Source: Sulfuritalea sp. (GTDB lineage Bacteria; Pseudomonadota; Gammaproteobacteria; Burkholderiales; Rhodocyclaceae). From it: a stretch of DNA of 64,000 bases. The DNA lies in the NCBI GenBank assembly GCA_016708585.1, contig JADJFK010000001.1:96070-160069 (forward strand). Direction: 5' to 3'. Each line of letters begins with the position of its first letter. Position 1 is the stretch's first letter. Under the pieces are notes generated by a model. The model was not told the origin of the DNA. It made no database searches and saw only the letters and a program-made list of their open reading frames with translations. Shown here one piece after another: positions 7,240 through 16,623 of this stretch. Made by a program: the position numbers and the translations under genes.

Positions 7240-8267
7240 ATCTGTCCGAGGATGCGCCGCACCGGCGTCGGCAGCGCGGCGCCGGCGGTAGCAGCCAGGT
7301 CCAGCCATCGCAGGCCCGGCTCCATTGCCGCATGACCGGGCGTTACGCGCAGCAGCAGCGGCGTGATGCGCAGGCGGAAATGGCTGAAGGCGTGGTCAAA
7401 AGAAGTCGGCGCCGGCGGGACGGCGACGACGCGGCAGGCGAAGCGCTGCGCCACCCATTCCCGTGCGTCGGTGCCTGTCGGCAGTTCCGGCAGCGACAGC
7501 AGGCCGCCCCAGATGCCGGCCGGCGGCCGGGTTTCGAGCAGGACGCGGTCGCCGTCCTGCAGCACCAGCAGCGTGGCCTCTCGTTGCGGAATCGTGCGGC
7601 GCGGTTTTGCGCTCGGCAACTCCGCGGTGCGGCCGCTACTGCGAGCGACGCAGAGATCGCTCAGCGGGCAGGCTTCGCAGCGCGGCTTGCTGCGCGTGCA
7701 CACCGTGGCGCCGAGATCCATCTGCGCCTGGTTGTAGGTCGCGCCGTGGCGCGCCGGCATCAGCTCCGCGGCCAGCGCCCACAGGCGTTTTTCGACCGCG
7801 CCGGCGCCCGGGAAGCCTTCGATGCCGAAGGCGCGGCACAGCACCCGCTTGACGTTGCCGTCGAGGATCGGCGCCTGGGCGCCGAAGCAAATGGTGGCGA
7901 TGGAGTTGGCCGTGGAGCGGCCGATGCCGGGCAGTTGCGCGATCGCTTCGGGGCCGCGCGGAAACCTGCCGCCGTGCTCGCGCATCACGGCTTGCGCGCA
8001 GGCGTGCAGGTTGCGCGCGCGGGCGTAGTAGCCGAGCCCGCTCCACAGCGCCATGACCTCGGCCACCGGCGCCGCGGCGAGTTCGGCAAGCGTGCCGAAG
8101 CGTGCCAGGAAGCGCGCGTAGTAGGGGATCACCGTCGCCACCTGCGTCTGCTGCAACATGATTTCCGACAGCCAGACGCGGTAGGGGTCGCTGGTGTTCT
8201 GCCAGGGCAGGTCGTGGCGGCCGTGGCGCTTGTGCCAGCGGACCAGGCGCGCGGCGAAGTCGCTCAC
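7197..8267 (-). CDS. mutY: A/G-specific adenine glycosylase MutY
   Basis: This 356-residue protein removes adenine mispaired with 8-oxoguanine. The catalytic Glu35 lies in WLSEIMLQQTQV. The HhH loop LPGIGRSTA is followed by the catalytic Asp136 (ILDGNVKRVL), and the 4Fe-4S ligands are spaced C-X6-C-X2-C-X5-C (CTRSKPRCEACPLSDLC). The C-terminal NUDIX-like domain senses 8-oxoG and has the usual HAFSHFRL. Just before that lies AVPPAPTSF, encoded by a copy of the dispersed repeat. The GTG at 8267 is preferred because longer frames run into purT, 7 bases upstream. Confidence 0.95.
   Translation of the reverse strand: MSDFAARLVRWHKRHGRHDLPWQNTSDPYRVWLSEIMLQQTQVATVIPYYARFLARFGTLAELAAAPVAEVMALWSGLGYYARARNLHACAQAVMREHGGRFPRGPEAIAQLPGIGRSTANSIATICFGAQAPILDGNVKRVLCRAFGIEGFPGAGAVEKRLWALAAELMPARHGATYNQAQMDLGATVCTRSKPRCEACPLSDLCVARSSGRTAELPSAKPRRTIPQREATLLVLQDGDRVLLETRPPAGIWGGLLSLPELPTGTDAREWVAQRFACRVVAVPPAPTSFDHAFSHFRLRITPLLLRVTPGHAAMEPGLRWLDLAATAGAALPTPVRRILGQIQASGSKPLPSRKR
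7401..7425 (+). repeat. Dispersed 25-bp repeat, copy B
   Basis: Forward copy matching 22 of 25 bases, lying inside mutY (which reads the other strand as AVPPAPTS, residues 282-289). It falls in the variable linker before the conserved HAFSHFRL strand of the NUDIX-like domain. Confidence 0.7.
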
Positions 8268-8274
8268 GGGCGCT

Positions 8275-9507
<1,233 letters not shown>

Positions 9508-9567
9508 CAGGTGCTCCCGATAAATTGATGTTCCCCCGATTTTAGAGCCTGTTCGCGAGCCGCCCCG

Positions 9568-10059
9568 ATGAACCAGCAGTACCCGCCTTTCCTCGACACC
9601 CGCAGCCTGCGCGACGCGCTGGGCGAATTCGCCACCGGTGTCGCCGTGGTCACCGCGCGCGCGGCCGACGGCCAGCCGGTCGGCGTCACCATCAATTCCT
9701 TCGCCTCGGTCTCGCTCGAGCCGCCGCTGGTGCTGTGGAGCCTGGGCCTGCAGTCGCCGTCGCTGGCGGTGTTCGAGGCCTGCAGCCACTACGCCGTCAA
9801 TGTGCTCGCCGCCGACCAGGTCGAATGGTCGCAGCGCTTTTCGCAGTCGCAGGACGACAAGTTCGCCGGCATCGCGACAAAAGTCGGCGCCGGCGGCACG
9901 CCGATCCTGCCCGGCTGCAGTGCCTGGTTCGAGTGCCGCAGCCAGGCGCGCTATCCCGGCGGCGACCACATCATCCTGGTCGGCCATGTCGAGAACTTCA
10001 GCCGCCAGGAAAAGCCGCCGCTGATATTCCACGGCGGGCAGTACCGCACGCTGGCCTGA
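9568..10059 (+). CDS. Flavin reductase family protein (HpaC-like)
   Basis: A 163-residue FMN-binding split-barrel protein. It begins with LRDALGEFATGVAVVTA, then VGVTINSFASVSLEPPLVLW and ends with GDHIILVGHVENF and PLIFHGGQYRTL. Such proteins supply reduced flavin to monooxygenases, or act as stand-alone reductases. The partner is unknown because no two-component oxygenase lies nearby. Residues 105-112 (KVGAGGTP) coincide with a 23-of-25 match to the dispersed repeat, although the family has similar residues there. Confidence 0.9.
   Translation: MNQQYPPFLDTRSLRDALGEFATGVAVVTARAADGQPVGVTINSFASVSLEPPLVLWSLGLQSPSLAVFEACSHYAVNVLAADQVEWSQRFSQSQDDKFAGIATKVGAGGTPILPGCSAWFECRSQARYPGGDHIILVGHVENFSRQEKPPLIFHGGQYRTLA
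9879..9903 (+). repeat. Dispersed 25-bp repeat, copy C
   Basis: Forward copy, 23 of 25 bases, inside the flavin reductase gene, read as KVGAGGTP. The length of the loop is close to that of ordinary homologues, so this could be a natural sequence resembling the repeat. Confidence 0.55.
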
Positions 10060-10074
10060 GCCCGCGCTCCGCAC

Positions 10075-10968
10075 TTGACCGCGAATCCTTCCTCCTCCCG
10101 CTCCGGATGGATCGCGGTCGCCGCCACGATCTGCATCTGGACCGGCTTCATCCTGGTCTCGCGCGCCGGCGGCAAGGGCATGCTGACCGGGTGGGACGTG
10201 GCGGGCCTGCGCTTCGGCGTCGGCGGCCTGATCGCCCTGTTTTTCCTGGCGCGCGTGAGCCTGCCGCCGCTGAAGGTGATTGCGCTGTTCAGCATCTTCG
10301 GCGGCATCGGTTATGCGGTCACGGTGTATTCGGCCTTCCGCCTGGCGCCCGCGGCCCATGCCTCGGTGCTGATGCCCGGCGCGCTGCCCTTCGCTACGGC
10401 GGTGATCGCCTGGCTGTGGCTCAGGCAGGCGCCTTCGCGGCCGCAGCGCGTGGCGCTCGGCCTGGTGTTTGCCGGCATCGTGTTGACCGCCGCCGATACC
10501 TTGTCGCACGGTGCCCGGCTTACCGGCCTGCAACTGCTCGGCGATGCGCTGTTCCTCTGCGGTTCGTCGGCCTGGGCGGCATTTACCCTGCTGCTGCGCC
10601 GCTATCCGATGCCGCCGCTGGCGGCGACGGTGGCCACCACCCTGGGCAGCGCCGTCGTCTATCTGCCGTTGTGGTGGCTGTTCCTGCCCAGCACGCTCGG
10701 CCAGGCGCCGGCGGCCGAGATCGCCCTGCAGGCGGTGTATCAGGGCGTGCTGGTGGTGTTCGTCGCGATGCTGTTGTACACCTTCGCGGTGCGTCAGATC
10801 GGGGCGCAGCCCGTGGCCTTGATGATGGCCGTGGTGCCGGGGCTGTCGGCCCTGGCGGCGGTGCCCGTGCTGGGCGAGCCGCTGTCGCTGCTCTCGCTGG
10901 CCGGCCTCGCGGCCGTTACCGCCGGGGCGGTGATGGGCGCGCGACAGGCGCCGAAACCCGCCAACTGA
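10075..10968 (+). CDS. DMT superfamily transporter (EamA family)
   Basis: A 297-residue inner membrane protein with about ten hydrophobic helices arranged as two EamA repeats (first about 10-140, second about 155-290). The family exports or imports small metabolites; the substrate cannot be told. It starts at TTG 10075, 15 bases after the flavin reductase stop, which suggests co-transcription. A weak start codon and no obvious Shine-Dalgarno leave the exact start uncertain. Confidence 0.85.
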   Translation: MTANPSSSRSGWIAVAATICIWTGFILVSRAGGKGMLTGWDVAGLRFGVGGLIALFFLARVSLPPLKVIALFSIFGGIGYAVTVYSAFRLAPAAHASVLMPGALPFATAVIAWLWLRQAPSRPQRVALGLVFAGIVLTAADTLSHGARLTGLQLLGDALFLCGSSAWAAFTLLLRRYPMPPLAATVATTLGSAVVYLPLWWLFLPSTLGQAPAAEIALQAVYQGVLVVFVAMLLYTFAVRQIGAQPVALMMAVVPGLSALAAVPVLGEPLSLLSLAGLAAVTAGAVMGARQAPKPAN

Positions 10969-11003
10969 TCAGCGCACCCGGCGTTTGCGCGGCGGGCTTC
11001 CGG

Positions 11004-11303
11004 TCAGGAACGGCCGGCTTGCGGGTTCCAGCTGAAGAGGGCGCGCAGGGCCAGGCTCAGGCGGGTCGGCAGGCCCGGGCCAGGACGGCGCGTCGCGGTC
11101 TGCGCCACGGATGCCTGGGGATTCCATGCGAACAGCGGGCGCACACTCTCGGCCAGAACGTTCAGGACGGACAGAACGCTGGCAGCGAGCAGCCGGAAAT
11201 ACAAACCGAGTCGGGCTTGCATCAAGCCCTGGATGCGCTGGATTTCTTCGGCGCGCAGTCTGCGGGCTTGTTGTTCGATCTTCGAAACATCGATGGGGGA
11301 CAT
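11004..11303 (-). CDS. Small hypothetical protein with a repeated WNPQA motif
   Basis: This 99-residue protein starts at ATG 11303 behind a strong AAAAAGGAG. It has an N-terminal amphipathic helix (SKIEQQARRLRAEEIQRI), a hydrophobic segment (LYFRLLAASVLSVLNVLA), then two matching elements, RPLFAWNPQA and RALFSWNPQAG, separated by a basic Pro-rich linker. I do not recognise a family. It is divergent from the LysR-type regulator at 11424 across an AT-rich gap, so that regulator may control it. Confidence 0.65.
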   Translation of the reverse strand: MSPIDVSKIEQQARRLRAEEIQRIQGLMQARLGLYFRLLAASVLSVLNVLAESVRPLFAWNPQASVAQTATRRPGPGLPTRLSLALRALFSWNPQAGRS

Positions 11304-11423
11304 GATGAACTCCTTTTTATATTGCGGTGCAACACCGCATGACTGCAATGTAATTACTATTTAGGAAGATTACAATTACAATTAGCGGAACAACATTAAT
11401 GAAATTATTTCAGTAATAGGCCC
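11304..11423. promoter_or_regulatory. AT-rich divergent control region
   Basis: This 120-bp gap lies between a small hypothetical gene and a LysR regulator and is far richer in A+T than its surroundings (GATTACAATTACAATTAGC, TTAATGAAATTATTTC). LysR regulators usually bind and autoregulate in such divergent gaps. No single T-N11-A site stands out. Confidence 0.4.
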
Positions 11424-12332
11424 ATGGATCGCGCCGGAGAGATGACTGCTTTCGTTCGTGCCGTGGAAACCGGCGGGTTCTCTGCTGCGGCGCGGGATCT
11501 GGGGCTGACGCCGTCGGCCCTGTCCAAGCTGGTGACCCGCCTCGAAGACCGGCTCGGCGCCCGGTTGCTGCAGCGGACCACGCGCCGGCTGCAACTGACG
11601 GCCGAAGGCGAAGCTTTTTACGCCAGGGCGCGGCCGATTCTCGCTGCCATGGACGAGGCCGAGGCCGAAGTCGCCCAGGCCGGTGTCAGCCCGCGCGGCC
11701 TGCTGCGCCTGCATTGCGGTTCGGCCTTCGGCATGCACCAGCTGGCGCCGGTCATCCCGCGTTTCCAGGAGCTTCATCCCGCCGTCGAGATGGACATCAC
11801 CATCAGCGACCAGCCGCTGGGCGCGATGGAGGAGGGCGTCGACCTGGCGATCCGCATCGGCCCGCTCGACGAGTCGTCGATGGTGGCGCGCCGCATCTGT
11901 AACCTGGAACGGGTGATCTGCGCTTCGCCGGCCTACCTGGAACGCCGCGGCACGCCGCGCACGCCGGACGACCTGCAGCAGCACAACTGCCTGTGGATCA
12001 CCAGCCTGCCCGCCCTGCGCCGCTGGCCCTTCGACACCGACGACGGCATCCGCGTCGTGAATGTGGGCGGCAACGTGGCGGCCAACAACGCCGAGACCGT
12101 GCTGCAACTGGCGGTGGCCGGGGTCGGCATCACGCGCCTGACCGATGTCATCGTCGGCGACGCGATCCGCCGCGGCGAACTGCTGCCCATCCTCACCGAC
12201 TGGCACCATGTCGAGCCGGTGCCGCTGTATGCGACGTATCCCAGCGGCCGCAACCTGTCGCCCAAGGTGCGCGCGATGGTCGACTTCCTGGTCGCGGAAT
12301 TCGGCGGCGCGCCCTGGCGCAGGAAGCGCTGA
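11424..12332 (+). CDS. LysR family transcriptional regulator
   Basis: A 302-residue protein with an N-terminal winged helix (MTAFVRAVETGGFSAAARDL, then TPSALSKLVTRLEDRLGARL) and a C-terminal periplasmic-binding-like effector domain beginning near residue 90 (GLLRLHCGSAFG). It is of the CrgA/DhcR-like type often found beside quinone or aromatic genes. It is divergent from the small gene at 11004-11303. The effector is unknown. Confidence 0.92.
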   Translation: MDRAGEMTAFVRAVETGGFSAAARDLGLTPSALSKLVTRLEDRLGARLLQRTTRRLQLTAEGEAFYARARPILAAMDEAEAEVAQAGVSPRGLLRLHCGSAFGMHQLAPVIPRFQELHPAVEMDITISDQPLGAMEEGVDLAIRIGPLDESSMVARRICNLERVICASPAYLERRGTPRTPDDLQQHNCLWITSLPALRRWPFDTDDGIRVVNVGGNVAANNAETVLQLAVAGVGITRLTDVIVGDAIRRGELLPILTDWHHVEPVPLYATYPSGRNLSPKVRAMVDFLVAEFGGAPWRRKR

Positions 12333-12365
12333 GCACGGCCCGCGATTACGCCGCAAAATGGCGCC

Positions 12366-13586
12366 ATGGCCACCCTGATCCTCCATCCCGGCAAGGAAAA
12401 ATCCGTCCTGCGCCGCCACCCCTGGCTGTTTTCCGGCGCCGTCGCGCAGCTCGACGGCCGCGCGCGGCCGGGCGATACCGTCGATGTCGTTTCCCACGAA
12501 GGCCGTCCGCTGGGCCGTGCGGCCTGGAGTCCCGCCTCGCAGATCCGCGCCCGGATCTGGAGTTTCGACGCCGCGGAAAGCATCGACCACGCCTTCTTCA
12601 AGCGGCGCGTGGCGGCCTCCGTCGCGCGCCGCAACGCCCTGCCGGAGCTTGCCGGGCAGCAGGGCCTGCGCCTGATCCACGCCGAATCCGACGGCCTGCC
12701 CGGCGTCATCGCCGATCGCTATGGCGATACCGTGGTGCTGCAACTGACTACCGCGGGCGCCGACAAGTGGCGTGGCGCCATCGCCGACTCTTTGCTCAAG
12801 GCCACCGGCTGCGCACGCATCTACGAACGTTCCGACGTCGAGGTGCGCAAGCTTGAGGGCCTCGAAGCCGTCACCGGCTGGCTTCGTAATGCTCCCCTCC
12901 CCCCTGGAGGGGGAGGGGCCGGGGGAGAGGGGGAGCCGCTCGTGATCGACGAAAACGGCGTGCGCATGGCGGTCGACATCGTCGGCGGCCACAAGACCGG
13001 CTTCTACCTCGACCAGCGCGAGAACCGTCGCCGCGTCGCCGAACTGGCGCGCGGCCGGCGCGTGCTCAACTGCTTCTGCTATACCGCCGGCTTCTCGCTG
13101 CAGGCACTGGCCGGCGGCGCGCGCGAAGTGGTGTCGGTGGACAGTTCCGGCCCGGCGCTGGCCACCGCGCAGCGCAACCTGGCCCTGAACCCGCAGCTCG
13201 ACGCGGCGCGTGCGATCTGGCGCGAAGCCGACGTCTTCGCCGAGTTGCGCAGCCTGCGCGCGGCCGGCGAACGCTTCGACCTGGTGATCCTCGACCCGCC
13301 CAAGTTCGCCAACACCGCGGCGCACGCCGAGCGGGCAGCGCGCGCCTACAAGGACATCAACCTGCTGGGCCTGCAACTGCTCGCGCCCGGCGGCCTGCTG
13401 ATGACCTACTCATGCTCGGGCGGCATCGGTGCCGAGCTGTTCGCCAGGATCCTCGCCGGCGCGGCGCTCGACGCAGGACGCAATGCGCGCATCGTGCAGC
13501 ACCTGCACGGCGCCGCCGACCATCCGGTGGACCTGGCTTTCCCCGAGGGCGAATACCTCAAGGGCCTGCTGCTGCAGGTGGACTGA
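12366..13586 (+). CDS. rlmI: RlmI-type 23S rRNA (cytosine-C5) methyltransferase with repeat insertion
   Basis: A 406-residue class I SAM-dependent methyltransferase. It has an N-terminal PUA domain (LHPGKEKSVLRRHPWLFSGA), the middle domain with GHKTGFYLDQRENR, the SAM motif LNCFCYTAGFSLQA and the catalytic-loop region LVILDPPKFA. RlmI methylates 23S rRNA at C1962 in E. coli; the exact target here is inferred. Residues about 176-192 (NAPLPPGGGGAGGEGEP) are encoded by a GC-rich palindromic repeat inserted in frame between PUA-linker and catalytic parts. It ends 24 bases from the convergent DUF3299 gene. Confidence 0.88.
   Translation: MATLILHPGKEKSVLRRHPWLFSGAVAQLDGRARPGDTVDVVSHEGRPLGRAAWSPASQIRARIWSFDAAESIDHAFFKRRVAASVARRNALPELAGQQGLRLIHAESDGLPGVIADRYGDTVVLQLTTAGADKWRGAIADSLLKATGCARIYERSDVEVRKLEGLEAVTGWLRNAPLPPGGGGAGGEGEPLVIDENGVRMAVDIVGGHKTGFYLDQRENRRRVAELARGRRVLNCFCYTAGFSLQALAGGAREVVSVDSSGPALATAQRNLALNPQLDAARAIWREADVFAELRSLRAAGERFDLVILDPPKFANTAAHAERAARAYKDINLLGLQLLAPGGLLMTYSCSGGIGAELFARILAGAALDAGRNARIVQHLHGAADHPVDLAFPEGEYLKGLLLQVD
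12892..12938 (+). repeat. GC-rich palindromic repeat inside rlmI
   Basis: The stretch pairs CCCCTCCCCC with GGGGGAGGGG and is followed by a purine-rich tail (CCGGGGGAGAGGGGGAG). It resembles the widespread extragenic palindrome that reads as PLPPGGG..GGEG or TPNPSPARGEG in proteobacterial proteins. Here it is in frame and keeps the gene open. Confidence 0.7.
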
Positions 13587-13610
13587 AAAATCGGCGTCGG
13601 CGCTACGGCG
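13586..13610 (+). repeat. Dispersed 25-bp repeat, copy D
   Basis: Forward copy matching 21 of 25 bases. It makes up the whole 24-bp gap between the stop codons of the convergent rlmI and DUF3299 genes. The A-run at its start and the T-run just after it (TATTTTTT) might give weak two-way termination. Confidence 0.6.
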
Positions 13611-14135
13611 CTATTTTTTCTTCGCTTCCTCGTAGGGCGCGATCTTGTCCGCTGTCAGGCGGTAGCCGGCGGAGCCCCAGGGCGTGTTGGCGTACTGCAG
13701 GCTCAGCGTGCCGCTGACCCAGACCGCGTCCATGCTGTTCAGCTTGCCCGCCGGCGTCTTCGTCACGACGTGGATGATCTGGTTGGCCGGCGGCGGCGGG
13801 CTGTGGATGCAGGCGCCGAAGTAGGGCACCAGGATGAATTCGGACACCTTGCCGCCCTTGTTTTCGAGCGGGATCGCGAAGCCGGGCAGCCTGACCTTCG
13901 CCCCTGCCATCGCCGGCACGGTCGGCGCCGCGTCCCACAGCGCCTTCATCTTCTCCAGCGCTTCCATGGCGCGCGGATCGGAGTCCTGCAGCTTGCCGAA
14001 GTCGAGCGCCTTGAGGTCCCTGGCCGGGTCCCAATCCTTGGGCACCAGCGCCTCCCATTTGATGTCCCGGTAATCGTCGGCCGCGTGCAGCGGCGGGGCG
14101 AGGCAGAGGGCGAGCAGGAGCAGGAGTTTGCGCAT
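13611..14135 (-). CDS. DUF3299 domain-containing exported protein
   Basis: A 174-residue protein with a signal peptide (about 1-18, ending LHAA). It has the DUF3299 core: IKWEALVPKDW, RLPGFAIPLE, ILVPYFGACIHSPPPPANQI. The Cys-Ile-His-Ser-Pro segment suggests a metal site. It is the last gene of the zinc-linked operon that starts with the ZIP gene. In Pseudomonas aeruginosa the equivalent set (PA4063-PA4066) is repressed by Zur, so a periplasmic role in zinc acquisition is likely but unproven. ATG 14135 is preceded by GAGGAGG. Confidence 0.88.
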   Translation of the reverse strand: MRKLLLLLALCLAPPLHAADDYRDIKWEALVPKDWDPARDLKALDFGKLQDSDPRAMEALEKMKALWDAAPTVPAMAGAKVRLPGFAIPLENKGGKVSEFILVPYFGACIHSPPPPANQIIHVVTKTPAGKLNSMDAVWVSGTLSLQYANTPWGSAGYRLTADKIAPYEEAKKK

Positions 14136-14146
14136 CGGGTTCCTCC

Positions 14147-15406
14147 TCACAGTTTCGGCGTCAGTCCGTCGGCCAGCGACATGCGCCACGCGCGCCAGCC
14201 CGGGATCAGGCTGGCGACCAGCCCCGTGGTAATGACCGCGCCGATCAGGGCGAGTTCCTCCCGTCCCGGCCAGCGGGTGCCGAGCACCACGCCGAGCCGG
14301 TCCAGCAGCCAGGGGGCGGCGAGGTTGCTGGCGACGGTCAGCAGCACGAGGCCGAGCAGCGCGCCGGCGGCGGTGACCAGCACGCCCTCGGCGGTCAGCA
14401 TCAGGAACATGTCGCCCGGCCCGGCGCCCAGCGCGCGCAGGATGGCGAGTTCGCGGCGGCGTTCGTTGAGCCCGGCCAGCAGCGTCGCCGCCAGTCCGGC
14501 CAGGCCGATCAGCACCACCAGCGCGGAGACGGCGAGCAGGGTGCGTTCCAGCAGCGCGATGCCCTGCCACAACTCGTCCAGCGCGACGCCGGGCAGCACC
14601 GCCAGCAGCGGCTCGCCGCGATACTGGTTCACGAAGCGCTGCATGCGGAACACGTCGCCGCGCTGCTTGAGGCCGACCAGCGCGGCGGTGATCTGCTTCG
14701 GCCGCAGGTCGAATTTGGCGACGAATTCGGCCGGGATCTTGACGCCCGGCACCGGCGCGCCGCCGACCCAGTCGAGGTGCAGCGCGCTGATCGATTCGAG
14801 GCTGACATGTATCGTGCGGTCGGCCGGCGTGCCGGTCGGGGCGAGGATGCCGGTGACGCGGAAGGGCTTGTCGCCGTGTTCCGGGCCGAGTTCCGCCAGC
14901 CCGTGGCTGAGCGTGATCCTGTCGTCCAGCCGGTAGCCCAGGGCTTGTGCCACCTCGCTGCCGAGCACGGCCTCGAAGACCCCGGCGAAGGGCTGGCCCT
15001 GGCGCAAGCGCAGTTCCTCCCTGTCGCCGTAGCGGAAGCGGGCGAAATAGTCGGCGCTGGTGCCGAGCACGGCAAAGCCGCGGTGCGAATCGCCCAGCGA
15101 CAGCGGCAGCGCCCAGTCGACGGCGGGGTGGGTGGCGATCGCCTGGTAACTGTCCCAGGTGATGTTGTTGCTTGCCGCACCGGCATGGAACACGGCGTAG
15201 AGCATCAACTGCACGCCGCCGGTGCGCGCGCCGACCACCAGGTCCACGCCCGACACCGACTGGGTGAAGCTCTGCCGCGCGTCGACGCGGATGCGCTCGA
15301 CCGCCAGCAGCAGCGTCACCGCCAGGGCGATGGCGACGAGTGTCAGGCCCAGCGTCAGGCGCCGGCTCCAGGCCGAGAGCGCGGCGAGGCGCAGCACGGC
15401 TTTCAT
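14147..15406 (-). CDS. FtsX/MacB-like ABC transporter permease
   Basis: A 419-residue permease with one N-terminal transmembrane helix (about 17-37), a large periplasmic domain (about 45-280) and three C-terminal helices (around 290, 340 and 390), the MacB/LolC layout. It pairs with the overlapping ATP-binding protein upstream. Gene context (ZIP, DUF2796, DUF3299) matches the Zur-regulated PA4063-PA4066 operon of P. aeruginosa. The transported or mechanically driven substrate is unknown. Confidence 0.9.
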   Translation of the reverse strand: MKAVLRLAALSAWSRRLTLGLTLVAIALAVTLLLAVERIRVDARQSFTQSVSGVDLVVGARTGGVQLMLYAVFHAGAASNNITWDSYQAIATHPAVDWALPLSLGDSHRGFAVLGTSADYFARFRYGDREELRLRQGQPFAGVFEAVLGSEVAQALGYRLDDRITLSHGLAELGPEHGDKPFRVTGILAPTGTPADRTIHVSLESISALHLDWVGGAPVPGVKIPAEFVAKFDLRPKQITAALVGLKQRGDVFRMQRFVNQYRGEPLLAVLPGVALDELWQGIALLERTLLAVSALVVLIGLAGLAATLLAGLNERRRELAILRALGAGPGDMFLMLTAEGVLVTAAGALLGLVLLTVASNLAAPWLLDRLGVVLGTRWPGREELALIGAVITTGLVASLIPGWRAWRMSLADGLTPKL

Positions 15407-16098
15407 TCCGGTTGCTCCGCCATCGCGGTGCTGATGTCGTGCAAGGCGATGCTGCGATCGAAGTGCCCGGCCAGGCGCTGGTCATGGCTGACGAAGACCA
15501 GCGCGGCGCCGACCGCGGCGGATTCCTGCAGCAGCAGGTCGATGAAGACCTGCTGGCGTTCGGCGTCGAGCGCCGAGGTCGGTTCGTCGGCGATCAGGAT
15601 TTCCGGCCGGCCGATCAGCGCGCGCGCCGCGGCGACGCGCTGCTGCTGGCCGACGGAAAGCTCGCCGGCCGGCTTGCGCCAGCTTGCGGTGTCGAGGTCG
15701 AGATGGCGCAGCATGCGTTCGGCCTCGGCGCGCGGGTCGGCGCCGGCGCGTTCGCGGCGGCGCGCGGAAAAGGTGCAGGGCAGCAGCACGTTGTCGAGCG
15801 CCGGCAGCCAGGGCAGCAGGTTGAACTGCTGGAACAGGAAGCCGATGTGGTCGGCGCGAAAGCGGTCGCGGTCGCGGCTGCCCAGCCGCGTGATGTCGGT
15901 GCCGAGCAGTTCGATGCGGCCCTGCTGCGGCAGGGCGACGCCGCCGAGCAGGCCGAGCAGCGTGCTCTTGCCGCTGCCGCTGGCGCCGTGCAGGAAGACG
16001 CGTTCGCCGGCGGCGAGTTCGAAGCGCGCAATGTCGAGGCAGATCTGCGCCTGTCGCGGCCAGCGAAATACCAGGTCGGTGATCCGCAGCGCCGTCAT
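15403..16098 (-). CDS. ABC transporter ATP-binding protein (LolD/MacB type)
   Basis: A 231-residue ATPase with Walker A GASGSGKST (38-46), Q-loop FLFQQFNLLPWLPA, signature LSVGQQQRVAAARAL and Walker B ILIADEPTSALD, all intact. Its stop overlaps the start of the permease (ATGA), so the two are coupled. It is of the lipoprotein/mechanotransmission class and not a ZnuC-type importer ATPase, so it should not be assumed to serve the ZnuAB-like proteins on the other side of the locus. Confidence 0.93.
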   Translation of the reverse strand: MTALRITDLVFRWPRQAQICLDIARFELAAGERVFLHGASGSGKSTLLGLLGGVALPQQGRIELLGTDITRLGSRDRDRFRADHIGFLFQQFNLLPWLPALDNVLLPCTFSARRRERAGADPRAEAERMLRHLDLDTASWRKPAGELSVGQQQRVAAARALIGRPEILIADEPTSALDAERQQVFIDLLLQESAAVGAALVFVSHDQRLAGHFDRSIALHDISTAMAEQPE

Positions 16099-16108
16099 GG
16101 GCCGGTCG

Positions 16109-16603
16109 CTACCAGGCGAGCACGGGATTCTTCGGCGTCAGCCGCTGCTTGCCCTGGCCGCCGGGACCGGCGCGTTGGGCTTCGAGGCGGTAGAGGCGCT
16201 TGAACTGCTTGAAGATGCCGGTTTCGATGGATTTCAGCGCCGCCGGGTTGGCGCAGCGATAGGTGTAGCTCGCGTCGATGTCGCCATGGCCATCGTTTCC
16301 GGCCTTGGCGCCGAACGCCGGCATCACGACCTTGGGCGGCTGAGCCCTGCAGTTGGCGGCCGGCGTCGGCACGAACAGCGCCGCATCGCCGAGCGTCCTT
16401 TCCGTCGCGGCGAGCGCTGCCTTTTCGCGTTCGTTCCGCGGCGCGCGCTCGAAGCCGACGGCGGCATCGAGCGGCAGCTCCAGGTTGATGGCGATGCTGT
16501 CCTTGTCGATCACGACGTCGAGCATGCCCTCGCCGTGGGCATGCTGGGCCTGGGCGGGCAGTGCAAGCACGGCGAGCAGGGCGAGCAGGTGGATCGGATG
16601 CAT
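16109..16603 (-). CDS. DUF2796 domain periplasmic protein (zinc-linked)
   Basis: A 164-residue protein with a signal peptide (to about residue 19, PAQA), then the mature N-terminus QHAHGEGMLDVVID, typical of DUF2796. A further short His/Asp element (NDGHGDIDA) lies mid-protein. The homologue PA4063 of P. aeruginosa is a Zur-regulated periplasmic zinc-binding protein. Here the histidines are few, so binding would be modest. It sits between the ZIP gene (20-base gap) and the ABC ATPase gene (10-base gap). Confidence 0.88.
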   Translation of the reverse strand: MHPIHLLALLAVLALPAQAQHAHGEGMLDVVIDKDSIAINLELPLDAAVGFERAPRNEREKAALAATERTLGDAALFVPTPAANCRAQPPKVVMPAFGAKAGNDGHGDIDASYTYRCANPAALKSIETGIFKQFKRLYRLEAQRAGPGGQGKQRLTPKNPVLAW

Positions 16604-16623
16604 GGTGTGTCTCCGCGTATTGG

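Noticed and set aside
15736..15748. Another match to the repeat core, GTCGGCGCCGGCG
   Set aside because: Only the 13-base core matches; the A-run and the ACGGCG end are absent, and it lies in the ABC ATPase gene where GC-rich codons can give it by chance.
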